NCBI GenBank assembly: GCA_029266425.1
Contig: JAQSWY010000035.1
Location: 1 to 49,114, forward strand
Source of the DNA: Xanthobacteraceae bacterium
GTDB taxonomy: Bacteria; Pseudomonadota; Alphaproteobacteria; Rhizobiales; Xanthobacteraceae
Reading direction: 5' to 3'
Length of the DNA: 49,114 bases
This document shows positions 1-8,660 of the stretch, piece by piece (the stretch's first letter is position 1; every line of letters begins with the position of its first letter). The position numbers and the translations under genes were made by a program. Below the pieces are notes generated by a model. That model was given only the letters and a program-made list of their open reading frames with translations, was not told the DNA's origin and did no database searches.

Positions 1-45
1 GCGTTTGCGAGGTGTTTCCGTTCCTAAGGTTGGAGGTACCAGGAC

Positions 46-471
46 ATGAAGAGAACGCTTGCGACGCTGGCTCTTGTCGCCGGAGCGACGGCCCTTGCGC
101 CCGCCGGCGCATCATCGGCGCCGATCCAGCCCTCCGGCATCTCGGCCGGGTCGAACATCGAGGCGGTGCAGTATCGGCGCGGTTATTACCGTCACGGCGG
201 CCGCCACTATTATAACGGCTATCGCGGGTACGGCTATTATCGGCCCGGCTATCGTCGCTACGGTGAATGGTGGTACCCCGGCGCAGCGTTCGCTGCCGGT
301 GCGTTGATTGGTGGCGCCATTGCCAGCCAACCTGGGCCGGCCTATGCGGCACCTGCCGTCGGCGATGCGCATGTGCAGTGGTGCATGCAGACCTATCGCT
401 CGTACCGCCCGTCGGACGATACCTTCCAGCCCTATAACGGGCCGCGGCAGCCCTGCGTGTCGCCTTACTAG
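46..471 (+). CDS. BA14K-like secreted protein
   Basis: This 141-residue protein has an N-terminal Sec-type signal peptide (about residues 1-25, ending near GASSA). A Tyr/Gly/Arg-rich middle follows (about 43-75), then a short hydrophobic alanine/glycine stretch (about 78-95). The C-terminal block starts at VQWCMQTYRSY and holds two cysteines, in the pattern of the BA14K family first described as a Brucella immunoreactive lectin-like protein. A GGAGG at 32-36 lies about 9 nt before the ATG and supports the start. Export to the periplasm or surface is likely; the function is unknown. A strong hairpin follows the stop codon. Confidence 0.75.
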   Translation: MKRTLATLALVAGATALAPAGASSAPIQPSGISAGSNIEAVQYRRGYYRHGGRHYYNGYRGYGYYRPGYRRYGEWWYPGAAFAAGALIGGAIASQPGPAYAAPAVGDAHVQWCMQTYRSYRPSDDTFQPYNGPRQPCVSPY

Positions 472-479
472 GCTTGCGA

Positions 480-507
480 GCCCGCCCCGAACTGTTCCGG
501 GGCGGGC
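480..507 (+). terminator. GC-rich hairpin after the BA14K gene
   Basis: A perfect 10-bp stem (480-489 with 498-507) with an 8-nt loop lies 8 nt after the stop codon at 471. There is no clear T-run after it. It is the likely transcript end for the BA14K gene. Confidence 0.55.
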
Positions 508-625
508 CGCTTCGCTGCCCGGGTCGGCAAGCACATTCCGGTAAAGGTCGCCAATCACCGATAAGATGCGGGAACGAGAGCCGCCCAAGCGCCTTGTCTA
601 ATCATGACACGGAATGGAGGCGCAC

Positions 626-1996
626 ATGCCGGTAGGCTCTCGCTCCAAGAGGTTTTCTCTCCTCGCAGCAGCTTCTTCAATTATGCTGTTGCTCGCCGCC
701 TGTGGCGACCAACCGAAGCTTCCCGAGACCGCCGAATACGGTACCAATCCGACGTTGCCTAAGCCGGAAAGCTCGCTCATTCCCACCATCGAGGTGGCCG
801 ATGCCGTGGGTTGGAAGGAGGGCGAGGCGCCGACGCCGTCGCAGGGTCTTCAGGTCGTCGCCTTCGCCGATGGTCTCGATCATCCCCGTTGGCTCTATGA
901 GCTCCCGAACGGCGATGTGCTTGTGGCCGAGACCAATGCGCCTCCGAAGCCCGAGGGCAAGACCGGCGGTCTGCGCGGCTGGTTCCAGGGCCTGTTCCAG
1001 AGCAAGGCCGGCGCCAAGACGCCGAGCGCCAACCGGGTCACGCTGTTGCGCGATGGCGATGGCGACGGCGTCGCCGAGACCAGGACCGTGTTCCTGAAGG
1101 ACCTCAATTCACCCTTTGGCATGGTTCTAATCGGCGACCAGCTGTATGTCGCCAATGCCGATGCGGTGATGCGCTTCCCCTACAAGGAGGGGGAAACGCA
1201 GATCACAGCGCCCGGCACCAAGGTCGCCGACCTGCCGGCGGGGCGGAACCATCACTGGACCAAGAGCCTCGTTGCCAGCAAGGACGGCTCGAAGCTCTAT
1301 GTCGGCGTCGGCTCCAACTCCAATGTCGCCGAGAACGGCATGGAGGAAGAGGAGAATCGCGCCGCCATCCTCGAGATCGATCCGTCGAATGGCGCGACGC
1401 GAGTCTTCGCCTCCGGCCTGCGAAATCCGGTCGGCATGGACTGGAACCCGGCGAACGGCGAACTCTGGGTCGCGGTGAATGAGCGCGACGAGATCGGTGA
1501 TCATCTGGTGCCGGACTACATGACCTCGGTGAAGGATGGCGGCTTCTATGGCTGGCCTTACAGCTATTACGGCCAGAATGTCGACGAGCGCGTCGAGCCG
1601 CCGAAGCCCGATCTGGTTGCGAAGGCGATCAAGCCGGACTATGCGCTCGGCGCCCACACCGCCTCGCTCGGCCTCACCTTCGTCGACAATCCGGCGTTCG
1701 GTGAGAAATTCCAGAACGGAGCCATCGTCGGCCAGCACGGCTCCTGGAACCGCTCGGACCCGGCGGGCTATCGCGTCATTTTCGTGCCGTTCGCCGATGG
1801 CCGGCCCTCCGGCATGCCGCAGGAGCTGCTGACCGGCTTCCGCACCGCCGAGGGTGAAGCGCGCGGCCGCCCTGTCGGCGTGATGGTCGACAGCAAGGGC
1901 GGGCTTCTAGTGGCGGACGATGTCGGCAACAAGGTGTGGCGGCTGCGCGCCGTCTCATCGGCCGCTGCCATCGATCCCAACCGGCCCGGCGGCTGA
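626..1996 (+). CDS. Lipoprotein of the glucose/sorbosone dehydrogenase family
   Basis: This 456-residue protein resembles PQQ-dependent soluble sugar (L-sorbosone type) dehydrogenases, a six-bladed beta-propeller fold. Visible family traits are the HPRWLYELPNGDVLVAET segment near the start of the propeller, RDGDGDGVAE, a GLRNPVGMDW block, GGFYGWPYSYYG and QHGSWNRS. The N-terminus is a lipoprotein signal peptide with an LAAC lipobox, so it is probably anchored on the periplasmic face of a membrane. The ATG at 626 is preferred to the ATG at 614 because a GGAGG at 616-620 lies 5 nt upstream of it. Substrate and cofactor cannot be read from sequence. The 3' end overlaps the convergent cytochrome gene by 42 bp. 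Confidence 0.85.
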   Translation: MPVGSRSKRFSLLAAASSIMLLLAACGDQPKLPETAEYGTNPTLPKPESSLIPTIEVADAVGWKEGEAPTPSQGLQVVAFADGLDHPRWLYELPNGDVLVAETNAPPKPEGKTGGLRGWFQGLFQSKAGAKTPSANRVTLLRDGDGDGVAETRTVFLKDLNSPFGMVLIGDQLYVANADAVMRFPYKEGETQITAPGTKVADLPAGRNHHWTKSLVASKDGSKLYVGVGSNSNVAENGMEEEENRAAILEIDPSNGATRVFASGLRNPVGMDWNPANGELWVAVNERDEIGDHLVPDYMTSVKDGGFYGWPYSYYGQNVDERVEPPKPDLVAKAIKPDYALGAHTASLGLTFVDNPAFGEKFQNGAIVGQHGSWNRSDPAGYRVIFVPFADGRPSGMPQELLTGFRTAEGEARGRPVGVMVDSKGGLLVADDVGNKVWRLRAVSSAAAIDPNRPGG

Positions 1997-3046
1997 CGGC
2001 GCCGCGGCAGATGCGTAATAGGCTGCGAGCGCCTCGATCGCATCGTCCGGCAGCCGTTTCGCGATGGCATGCATGATATGCGCATAGGGGGTCCCGCCGC
2101 GCTCGCCCTGCTTCATCAATCGAAGCTGCGCCGCGATATAGCGCGCCTCCTGGCCGGCGAGGCGGGGATAGGTCGGGTTCCGGCCGGCGACGGCGCCATG
2201 GCAGCTCTCGCAGGCGGGCACTCCGGCCTCCGGCAGCCCCAGCGCGGCGATCCGCGCGCCGGGGGGTGAGGCTTCCGCCGGCGTCTCGCCGAGCCCCTTT
2301 TGCTGGGCATAGTGCCGCGCCAGCCGCGCGAGTTCGTCCTCGCCGACGCCGTCCACGGCAAGCTCCATGATGCCGCTGCGCCGGCGATGGGTCGCGAAGG
2401 CGCGCAGCGTCTCGACGAGATAGGCTTCTCTCTGGCCTCCGAGGATCGGAAACGCACTGTTCCGCCCGCGCCCGTCGCGGCCATGGCAGCGGGCGCAGGC
2501 GGAGAGCAGGCGATCGTCGGTGGCCGCGGCCGTCTCGGTGCCGAAGGCGAGATCGCCGTAGTTGGCCGGAGTCATCTCGGGCAAGGCGCGCAGGAAGGCG
2601 ACCATCGCCCAGACCTCGTCATCGCGGCCAGGCGCGATCCAGGCGGGCATTGCGGTGTATTTGATGCCGTGTCGAACGATCCGAAACAGCTCGCGCGGCT
2701 CCCACTGGCGGGCCGAGTTGATGATCGCGGGCGGCGGCGGGGTCATATGCCGGCTCGCTGCCGGAGGTGGCCTCAAGGGCGAGCCGTGGCACCAGGCGCA
2801 GCCGCTCTCATAGTGCCCCGCGGCCTGAAGCACGTTACGCGGATCATCGAGATCGGCGGGAGGATCGGGGGCAAGATGGGCGTAGGTGTGCACCGAGTTC
2901 TGCATGACGGCATGCAGCGCCCATTCGGTGATGCGCCAGTGCCCCGAGCTGGCCGCGACGTTGAAGACACCGGACCAGGCGACCAGCACGGCCGCGGCGA
3001 GGAGGCCCAGCACTGCGAACAGGAGATGCCGCCAGCCTATTCTCAT
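1955..3046 (-). CDS. Membrane-anchored tri-haem cytochrome c
   Basis: This 363-residue protein begins with one membrane anchor (about residues 7-30) followed by three cytochrome c modules. Haem-binding motifs are CAWCH (residues 83-87), CARCH (184-188) and CESCH (279-283). The first module resembles the cytochrome domain of periplasmic dehydrogenases; the second and third resemble small class I or c4-type domains. It is the last gene of the oxidase operon, and its ATG overlaps the stop of the CtaG-like gene (ATGA, 3043-3046). It probably carries electrons to the CuA/cytochrome c domain of the neighbouring subunit II, or from a periplasmic dehydrogenase. That role is inferred from context. Confidence 0.85.
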   Translation of the reverse strand: MRIGWRHLLFAVLGLLAAAVLVAWSGVFNVAASSGHWRITEWALHAVMQNSVHTYAHLAPDPPADLDDPRNVLQAAGHYESGCAWCHGSPLRPPPAASRHMTPPPPAIINSARQWEPRELFRIVRHGIKYTAMPAWIAPGRDDEVWAMVAFLRALPEMTPANYGDLAFGTETAAATDDRLLSACARCHGRDGRGRNSAFPILGGQREAYLVETLRAFATHRRRSGIMELAVDGVGEDELARLARHYAQQKGLGETPAEASPPGARIAALGLPEAGVPACESCHGAVAGRNPTYPRLAGQEARYIAAQLRLMKQGERGGTPYAHIMHAIAKRLPDDAIEALAAYYASAAAPSAAGPVGIDGSGR

Positions 3047-3696
3047 TCGGCCGCCCCCGCCTTGAAATCGGCGAGCACGACGCGGGCCATCAGCGCCATG
3101 CCACCGGCGAGATAGACCGCCCCGCCCACCAGCAGCATGATGACGCCGCCGAGCTGCTGGTCCGCGACCTGCGCCGTTGCGTCGCCCATGTGCGCATCGC
3201 CCATATGGGAATCGCCTATGTGCCCGGCGTGGCTGTAGAGCGGGCGCGACGCGAAGGCGATGAGCGCGCCGAGCAGCGTCATGTGCATTGAGGTCAGCAG
3301 CAAGGCCAGCGTGCCCATCAGGTTGCGTCCGCGATCCCGAGGATCGCTGAGGCATGCGGTCCACACCAGCAGGCCGGTGATCAGGAAGCTGGTCTGCTCG
3401 GCAGCGAACAGCATCGCGCTGGCGCGCGCCGCCTGATGGAGTGCCGGCATGTGCCAGCTCCACACCACCACGAATTCCAGCATCGCGGCAAACAGCGGCG
3501 AGAACAGCACCGGGTGGCGCGCGGCCGGATCGAAGCTTCCGGCAATGCCATAGCCGAGCAATGGTGCGGCTATAGCGACGATACCCATATGCAATGCCAT
3601 ATGTGCAGCAAAGCTGTGCGTTGACGCGTCACGCAGCGGCCCGGCCCACAGCGCGACGAGCAGTACGAGGCCGGTTATGAGCGCCGCCCGTCGCAT
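3043..3696 (-). CDS. ctaG: CtaG-like (caa3 type) cytochrome c oxidase assembly factor
   Basis: This 217-residue multi-pass membrane protein has about five hydrophobic segments. It carries the pattern of the caa3-CtaG family: SFAAHMALHMGIVAIAAPLL near the N-terminus, WSWHMPALHQAA in the middle and a later SMHMTLLGALI segment. Conserved histidines in membrane segments fit a role in copper delivery or oxidase assembly. It is a different family from the periplasmic Cox11-type CtaG. The Met at 3696 is chosen because it overlaps the stop of the preceding gene. A His/Met/Asp-rich tract with three HMGD/HIGD-like repeats (about 165-185) may bind metal. Confidence 0.8.
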   Translation of the reverse strand: MRRAALITGLVLLVALWAGPLRDASTHSFAAHMALHMGIVAIAAPLLGYGIAGSFDPAARHPVLFSPLFAAMLEFVVVWSWHMPALHQAARASAMLFAAEQTSFLITGLLVWTACLSDPRDRGRNLMGTLALLLTSMHMTLLGALIAFASRPLYSHAGHIGDSHMGDAHMGDATAQVADQQLGGVIMLLVGGAVYLAGGMALMARVVLADFKAGAAE

Positions 3697-4061
3697 CAGC
3701 GGCAATCCGTCAGGAACAGCGCCGGCAGCGCAACGAAGATCACGCTGACGAGGCTGAGCGTGCACACCAGCAGCGTCGCCAACCCAAGGAAGCGCTGGCG
3801 GTCTTCGTCGGTCGCGGCATCATGGGGCGGCATGTCGGAGCCGAAACCCCAATGCCGGCAGGCCTGCGCGCCGGAGGCGACGATGAGGCCCAGCGCCAGC
3901 ACCGTGGCGCTCGCGATGGCGAGGCGCAGGTCGCCGAAATCTCTGCCCGCCTTGGCGCAGACGGTGGCGGCGGCAATGTAGCAGAACAGGAAGTGCAGGG
4001 CCCACACGCTCGGCGGCAGGATCAGCGTCCAGAGATTGGCCTTGTCGCGCCACAGCAGCAT
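3696..4061 (-). CDS. Small membrane protein of the oxidase operon
   Basis: This is a 121-residue protein with three predicted membrane helices (about 11-35, 46-68 and 90-118). It contains no catalytic motif that I recognise. It lies 10 nt downstream of the fused oxidase subunit and overlaps the CtaG-like gene at ATGA (3696). It may be an accessory subunit or assembly protein; the position is the only evidence for this. Confidence 0.7.
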   Translation of the reverse strand: MLLWRDKANLWTLILPPSVWALHFLFCYIAAATVCAKAGRDFGDLRLAIASATVLALGLIVASGAQACRHWGFGSDMPPHDAATDEDRQRFLGLATLLVCTLSLVSVIFVALPALFLTDCR

Positions 4062-4071
4062 GACCGCCTCC

Positions 4072-6588
4072 TCAGTTCGCCAGCGGGAACAGCGCGATCA
4101 CCGCGCCAGTGACAAGTGCGGTGATGGCGGCGAAGTGCCAGTAAAGGACGACATTGCGCAGATCGATGTCGTGCGTGCGGGTCAGCCGGCCGGCAAAGCT
4201 GCGGGCGAGGCAATAGAGCTGCATCAGCGCGCCGACGGCATTGTGCAGGCTTGCCCACAGCACCAGCACCCAGACGATGGCGTCATAGGCGTGACGGGTC
4301 GGGTCGAGCCGGGTGGTCCAGGGGCCGAGCAGCAGCAGCACGGCGCCGGCGAGACCCAGCACGGTGGACCCGGCGAGAGCGAGCCGCAGCATCCCGGGCC
4401 GGTCCGCATCGTTGGCGGCGCGCGCCGACAGCATCAGCGCCCAGGCTGCGAGCGTCGCGCCGGTTGCCGCCAGCGGATAGGCAAGGCCAGGTCCCGCGGC
4501 ATGCTCGGGCGGAAAAACGGGGTGGATGGTCCAGTAGTAGAAATAGCCGAAGACGAGGCTGAGGAAGGCGGTGCCGTCGCCGACCATGGTGATGAACATC
4601 GCCCACCAGCCCACCGAGAGCGAGCCGGACGCATAGAGCGGCAGCACCTCGCCCATGCCTACGGGCTTCGCCGGCTTCTCCGGTATCACCGCCGTGCCGG
4701 TCCACAGCCAGACCATGAGGGCGGCGATGCCGGCGATCCCCGAGGCTGCGGCCGCGGCCCACCAATGGAAGGTTGCGGCGATGAAGCAGCCGCCCACGAG
4801 CACCGCCGCGATCATTGGCTGGAAGCTGTCGTGCGGCACCCGGAGCACCTGGATCGGCTCGGCGTCGAGCACGCCGGTCACCATGGTCTCCCGCTTTCCT
4901 TCCTCCGCGTCGGGGAGATAGAAGCGGCCGGCGGCGATCTCTTCCGCGAGGCCCTTCTGCTGCCAGAGCGGATAGCGGCTCGTGACCGGCGGCACGCAGC
5001 GTATGCCCCAGGGCTCGGATGGATCGCCCGCGGTCCATTCCAGCGTCCCGGCCCGCCACGGATTGGCCGGCGCACGGCGCTTGAAGCGGGGAGGGCGCAG
5101 CACGTCGAGCACGAACACCAGCACACCCGCTGCCATGAGGTAGGCGCCGGCGGTGGAGACGAGGTTCAGCACGTTCCAGCCGAGATCGTCCGGATAGGTG
5201 AAGACCCGCCGCGGCATGCCGCGCAGGCCGGTGAAATGCATCGGCAGGAAGGCGATGTTGAAGCCGGCGAACATGAGCCAGAACGCCCAGCGCCCGAGCT
5301 TCTCGGAGAGCATGTAACCGGTGATGAAAGGGTGGAAATAATAGACCCCCGCGAGCAGCGGGAAGAGCATGCCGCCGATCAGCGTGTAGTGCAGGTGGGC
5401 GACGACGAAATAGCTGTCGTGCGCCTGCCAATCGAATGGCGCCAGCGCCACCATCACCCCGGTGAGGCCGCCGAACACGAAGATGGCCAGCGCCCCGGTG
5501 GCGAACAGCATGGGGATGGCGAAGATCACCCGGCCGGCCAGCAGTGTCGCGACGAAGACGAAGATCTGCACCCCGGTCGGGATCGCCACCGCCTCGGATG
5601 CCGCCGAGAAGAAGCCGGCCGAGATCGCCGGCAGGCCGATGGCGAACATGTGGTGCGCCCACAACCCGAAGCTGAGGAAACCGGTGCCAACCGCCGCCAA
5701 CACGATCCAGCCATAGCCGAGGATGGGGCGCTGCGCGAAGGTCGGCACGATCATGGCGAGCAGCGCGATCGAGGGGAGGAAGATGATGTAGACTTCCGGG
5801 TGGCCGAAGATCCAGAACAGATGCTGCCACAGCACCGGATCGCCGCCGCGCTTCGCATCGAAGAACGGCCAGCCGGCGAGCCGCTCCAGCTCGAACAATA
5901 TGTCGCCGGCGATCAGCGGCGGGAAGGCGAACAGGATCATGCCGCCGACGATCAGCACGTACCAGCAATAGAGCGGCATCAGATTGATGCGCATGCCCGG
6001 CGGCCGGCATTTCAGCACGCCGACGATCAGCTCCACCGCCGCGGCGATCGAGGCGATCTCGATGAAGGAAAGCCCGAGCAGCCAGATGTCGGCGCCGATG
6101 CCGGCGGTCTCCAGATTGGTGGAGAGCGGCGGATACATGAACCAGCCGCCGTCGGGTGCCGCGTCGAAGAAGATCGAACCGGCGACGAACACGCCGCCGA
6201 TGATGAAGCACCAGAAGCCGAAGGCGGAGAGCCGAGGGAAGGGCAGATCCCGCGCCGCCAGCATCTGCGGCAGAATCAGGATCGCCACCGCCTCGAAGAT
6301 CGGCACGGCGAACAGGAACATCATCACCGTGCCGTGCAGCGTGTAGAGCTGATTGTAGGTGCCGGCGGAGACGAGGTCGTTGCCGGGCACGGCGAGCTGC
6401 GCCCGCATGATCAGCGCCAGGGCGCCGGCGAACAGGAAGAAGCCGAAGGAGGCGGCGGTGTACCAGACGCCGACTACCTGGTTGTTGACATTGGAGAAAT
6501 AGCGCCAGCCGGAGGGCAACTCCCAAACCGCGCGCAGCCGCGCCTCCTGCGCGCGCAGACGTTCCTTGTCTTGCGCCTCGGGACTCAT
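4072..6588 (-). CDS. ctaD: Cytochrome c oxidase subunits I and III fused
   Basis: This is an 838-residue polypeptide I+III of an aa3-type oxidase. The N-terminal half is subunit I. Haem a ligands are His85 and His400 (HLH, 398-400), haem a3 ligand is His398, and CuB ligands are His263 with His312 and His313. The HPEVY motif (263-267) keeps the D-channel glutamate and the cross-linked tyrosine, and the D-channel aspartate is kept at about 114. The usual K-channel lysine is Gln341 and the channel serine is Ala278. The C-terminal part (from about 640) is subunit III with its own helix set. The gene overlaps the stop of ctaC by ATGA (6585-6588). It is an inner-membrane proton-pumping terminal oxidase. 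Confidence 0.93.
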   Translation of the reverse strand: MSPEAQDKERLRAQEARLRAVWELPSGWRYFSNVNNQVVGVWYTAASFGFFLFAGALALIMRAQLAVPGNDLVSAGTYNQLYTLHGTVMMFLFAVPIFEAVAILILPQMLAARDLPFPRLSAFGFWCFIIGGVFVAGSIFFDAAPDGGWFMYPPLSTNLETAGIGADIWLLGLSFIEIASIAAAVELIVGVLKCRPPGMRINLMPLYCWYVLIVGGMILFAFPPLIAGDILFELERLAGWPFFDAKRGGDPVLWQHLFWIFGHPEVYIIFLPSIALLAMIVPTFAQRPILGYGWIVLAAVGTGFLSFGLWAHHMFAIGLPAISAGFFSAASEAVAIPTGVQIFVFVATLLAGRVIFAIPMLFATGALAIFVFGGLTGVMVALAPFDWQAHDSYFVVAHLHYTLIGGMLFPLLAGVYYFHPFITGYMLSEKLGRWAFWLMFAGFNIAFLPMHFTGLRGMPRRVFTYPDDLGWNVLNLVSTAGAYLMAAGVLVFVLDVLRPPRFKRRAPANPWRAGTLEWTAGDPSEPWGIRCVPPVTSRYPLWQQKGLAEEIAAGRFYLPDAEEGKRETMVTGVLDAEPIQVLRVPHDSFQPMIAAVLVGGCFIAATFHWWAAAAASGIAGIAALMVWLWTGTAVIPEKPAKPVGMGEVLPLYASGSLSVGWWAMFITMVGDGTAFLSLVFGYFYYWTIHPVFPPEHAAGPGLAYPLAATGATLAAWALMLSARAANDADRPGMLRLALAGSTVLGLAGAVLLLLGPWTTRLDPTRHAYDAIVWVLVLWASLHNAVGALMQLYCLARSFAGRLTRTHDIDLRNVVLYWHFAAITALVTGAVIALFPLAN

Positions 6589-7568
6589 CTGAGGCTCCCG
6601 AGATAATCGGCGATGACCGCGACCTCGGCCGGAGGCAAGGCGTGGAAGGAGGGCATGCGCACGCCGGGCTTGGCCGCCTCGGTCTCGGTGATGAAGCGGA
6701 TGAGGTTCTCGCGCGTGTTCGGCAGGATGCCGGCGCCGAGCGAGCGCCGCCCGCCGACATGGGTGAGGTCCGGTCCGATGACGCCCTTGGCCTCGATGCC
6801 CCGCACCGTATGACAGCCGCCGCAGCCATTGCCGATGAAGGCTTCACTGCCGCCGGCAGGCGCGTCCGCGGCCTCGCGTTCGAGCCAGGCGGCGAAGGCT
6901 TGCGGCTCCATCACCACTACGTCGAATGCCATCAGCGCGTGGGAAGTCCCGCAGAACTCGGCGCAGGCGCCGCGATAGACTCCTGGTTTCTCGGCAAGCA
7001 GCACCAGGCGGTTGGTGCGGCCCGGGATCATGTCCATCTTGCCGCCGAGCGATGGGATCCAGAAGGAGTGGATGACATCGGCCGCATCAAGCCGGAACTC
7101 GACGCGCGTGCCAGCGGGAAGGCGCACCTCATTGGCGCTGACGACCGGCGGGCGTCCCTCCGGCCGGTAGGTGAGGCGCCACCAGAACTGTTCGCCGACG
7201 ACATCGATGCGCAGATCGCCTCCCGGGGCGCGCAGCACCGGCATCAGCCTGAGGCCGTGGATCAGCAGCCCGGCGAGCACGACGGTGGGAAACACGGCGC
7301 CACCCCAGAGGATGAGCCTCAGGCCCGCGCGCTCGCCGAGCGGCGCCTTCTGGAAGCGGCCGGCGAACACGGCGACGCCGACCACCAGGGCCCAGATCAC
7401 CGCGGCGCCGGCGAGCATCACCCAGAACAGTTCGGCGAGATGCACGGCCTCCTCGCCGGCAGCATCAAGCGCGGACTGCGGGCCGCTGCAGCCGGCGAGC
7501 AGCACGGCCTGGACCAGAGCGACGAGCCGAATTACCTGCACCGTGTGCTGATACCTCTTGCGTGCCAT
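6585..7568 (-). CDS. ctaC: Cytochrome c oxidase subunit II with C-terminal cytochrome c
   Basis: This 327-residue subunit has a lipoprotein-like signal (LLAGC, Cys27), two membrane helices and a cupredoxin domain with the CuA ligands IHSFW and CAEFCGTSHALM. A cytochrome c domain follows, with haem motif CGGCH and a distal MPSF methionine, so this is a caa3-like subunit II. The start is uncertain. The ATG at 7568 directly abuts a GGAGG; an in-frame GTG nine codons later and an ATG at 7649 are alternatives. It is the first gene of the operon, and about 190 nt to the next gene upstream leave room for its promoter. Confidence 0.9.
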   Translation of the reverse strand: MARKRYQHTVQVIRLVALVQAVLLAGCSGPQSALDAAGEEAVHLAELFWVMLAGAAVIWALVVGVAVFAGRFQKAPLGERAGLRLILWGGAVFPTVVLAGLLIHGLRLMPVLRAPGGDLRIDVVGEQFWWRLTYRPEGRPPVVSANEVRLPAGTRVEFRLDAADVIHSFWIPSLGGKMDMIPGRTNRLVLLAEKPGVYRGACAEFCGTSHALMAFDVVVMEPQAFAAWLEREAADAPAGGSEAFIGNGCGGCHTVRGIEAKGVIGPDLTHVGGRRSLGAGILPNTRENLIRFITETEAAKPGVRMPSFHALPPAEVAVIADYLGSLR

Positions 7569-7754
7569 CCTCCGATAAGCATCGGGATGCGAGGGTGTTC
7601 CCTGTTTGCCGTTGGGGATGCGAGCAGAATGCGTGATGAGATGCGTCAAACCCCGGCGGAAGGACAGCTCGACTCAACTCCCGGGAGCTGAACGCATCGT
7701 CACGCCGCGTACCGCTCTAGAATCGGTGCGGAGAGAAGCGCCAGGCTGCTGGCG

Positions 7755-8039
7755 TCATTTCGGCGGCGGTGTCGGGCAATTGAGCGTACCCGCCGGGCAA
7801 TCCTGCCGGGAAGTGTTGCTGTTCGTCCCCGACGGATTGCTCGGATTGGTGACCGGAGCCCCAGACGGGTTGTTCGGACCGCTCGAGCCGCCCGGTTGGT
7901 TCGGGCCGGTCTCGCCCCCTGTCTGGCCTTGGTTTGCGCCGCCGGTGCTGTTGTCCCCCCCGGTCTGGGCCAGCACGGGGGTCGACAAGGCGAAAAGGGC
8001 TGCTAGCGCGGTTGCGGCACCCTTCGTGGCGAATGACAT
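7755..8039 (-). CDS. Small secreted Gly/Asn/Pro-rich protein
   Basis: This 94-residue protein has a clear signal peptide (residues 1-25, cleavage after VLAQ or VLA). Its mature part is low in complexity, rich in Gly, Asn, Ser, Thr and Pro, with a C-terminal CPAGTLNCP cysteine pair. The ATG at 8039 is preferred over the one at 8054 because GAGGAGG precedes it at a normal distance. No function can be assigned. It is divergent from the PRC-barrel gene. Confidence 0.6.
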   Translation of the reverse strand: MSFATKGAATALAALFALSTPVLAQTGGDNSTGGANQGQTGGETGPNQPGGSSGPNNPSGAPVTNPSNPSGTNSNTSRQDCPAGTLNCPTPPPK

Positions 8040-8188
8040 GGCATTCCTCCTCATGCTTCCGCACTGTCATTGAGGAGAAATATCGAGCGCCAAAAACCGT
8101 TCCTGACTATCGAGCAATTTCGAGTATTACACGAACTCATTACCTCAGAGGCAAAATAACACCACCAGATAAAATCAATCGGTACTTT

Positions 8189-8214
8189 GGAACTTGCCCG
8201 ACCCTCGACGCTTT
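8189..8214 (+). promoter_or_regulatory. Possible EcfG-type promoter
   Basis: GGAAC at 8189-8193 is followed 17 nt later by CTTT, which resembles the GGAAC-N16/17-CGTT pattern of alphaproteobacterial general-stress promoters with one mismatch in the -10. It lies 57 nt before the PRC-barrel start, in a locally AT-rich 230-bp divergent region. The match is weak. Confidence 0.25.
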
Positions 8215-8270
8215 GCACTTTCGTTGCCAGCCGCCAACGAGAGCGCGCCGGCCAGATTGGGAGACTTCAC

Positions 8271-8660
8271 ATGCGTCAACATGTTATCGCGCTTGCCGTC
8301 ACCAGCCTGATCGCCACTCCTCTCTTGGCACAAGCTCCTACGGCCGTGAAGTATGTCACCGTCGCTCCCAACGATGCGCTCGCATCGAACATCGTGGGAT
8401 TGGACGTCTACAACGCCGGCAACGAAAACATCGGCGAGATCGAAGATCTCGTGCTCGACGGCAGCAAGAACACCAAGGGGGTCATTCTCTCGGTGGGCGG
8501 CTTCCTTGGCCTCGGTACGAAATATGTCGTCGTGGAGCCGGCCGCCGTCGCGGTCCGCTATGATCAGGGCGGGAAGGAGTGGAAGGCGACGATGAATGTC
8601 ACCAAGGACCAGCTCAATGCGGCCCCCGAGTACAAGTACGAAGGCAAATTCGACGACTAA
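8271..8660 (+). CDS. Secreted PRC-barrel domain protein
   Basis: This 129-residue protein has a signal peptide (about 1-20, ending LLAQ) and one PRC-barrel domain. The diagnostic core is the GLDVYNAGNENIGEIEDLVLD segment, split by family convention into a strand pair, then a KGVILSVGGFLG strand and KYVVVEPAAV. Such exported PRC-barrel proteins are common and often stress-induced in Rhizobiales; the molecular function is not established. The start at 8271 has GGGAGA upstream and gives the signal peptide directly. Confidence 0.8.
   Translation: MRQHVIALAVTSLIATPLLAQAPTAVKYVTVAPNDALASNIVGLDVYNAGNENIGEIEDLVLDGSKNTKGVILSVGGFLGLGTKYVVVEPAAVAVRYDQGGKEWKATMNVTKDQLNAAPEYKYEGKFDD

Noticed and set aside
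4036..6606. Long open frame of 856 codons on the plus strand opposite the oxidase I+III gene
   Set aside because: Its product is low in complexity (Arg/His/Gly/Glu-rich) with no domain, while the minus strand encodes a clear oxidase. It is an effect of high GC codon bias.
8082..8103. GGAAC-type promoter on the minus strand for the Gly/Asn/Pro-rich gene
   Set aside because: GGAAC is present at 8103-8099, but nothing like CGTT lies 16-17 nt further on.
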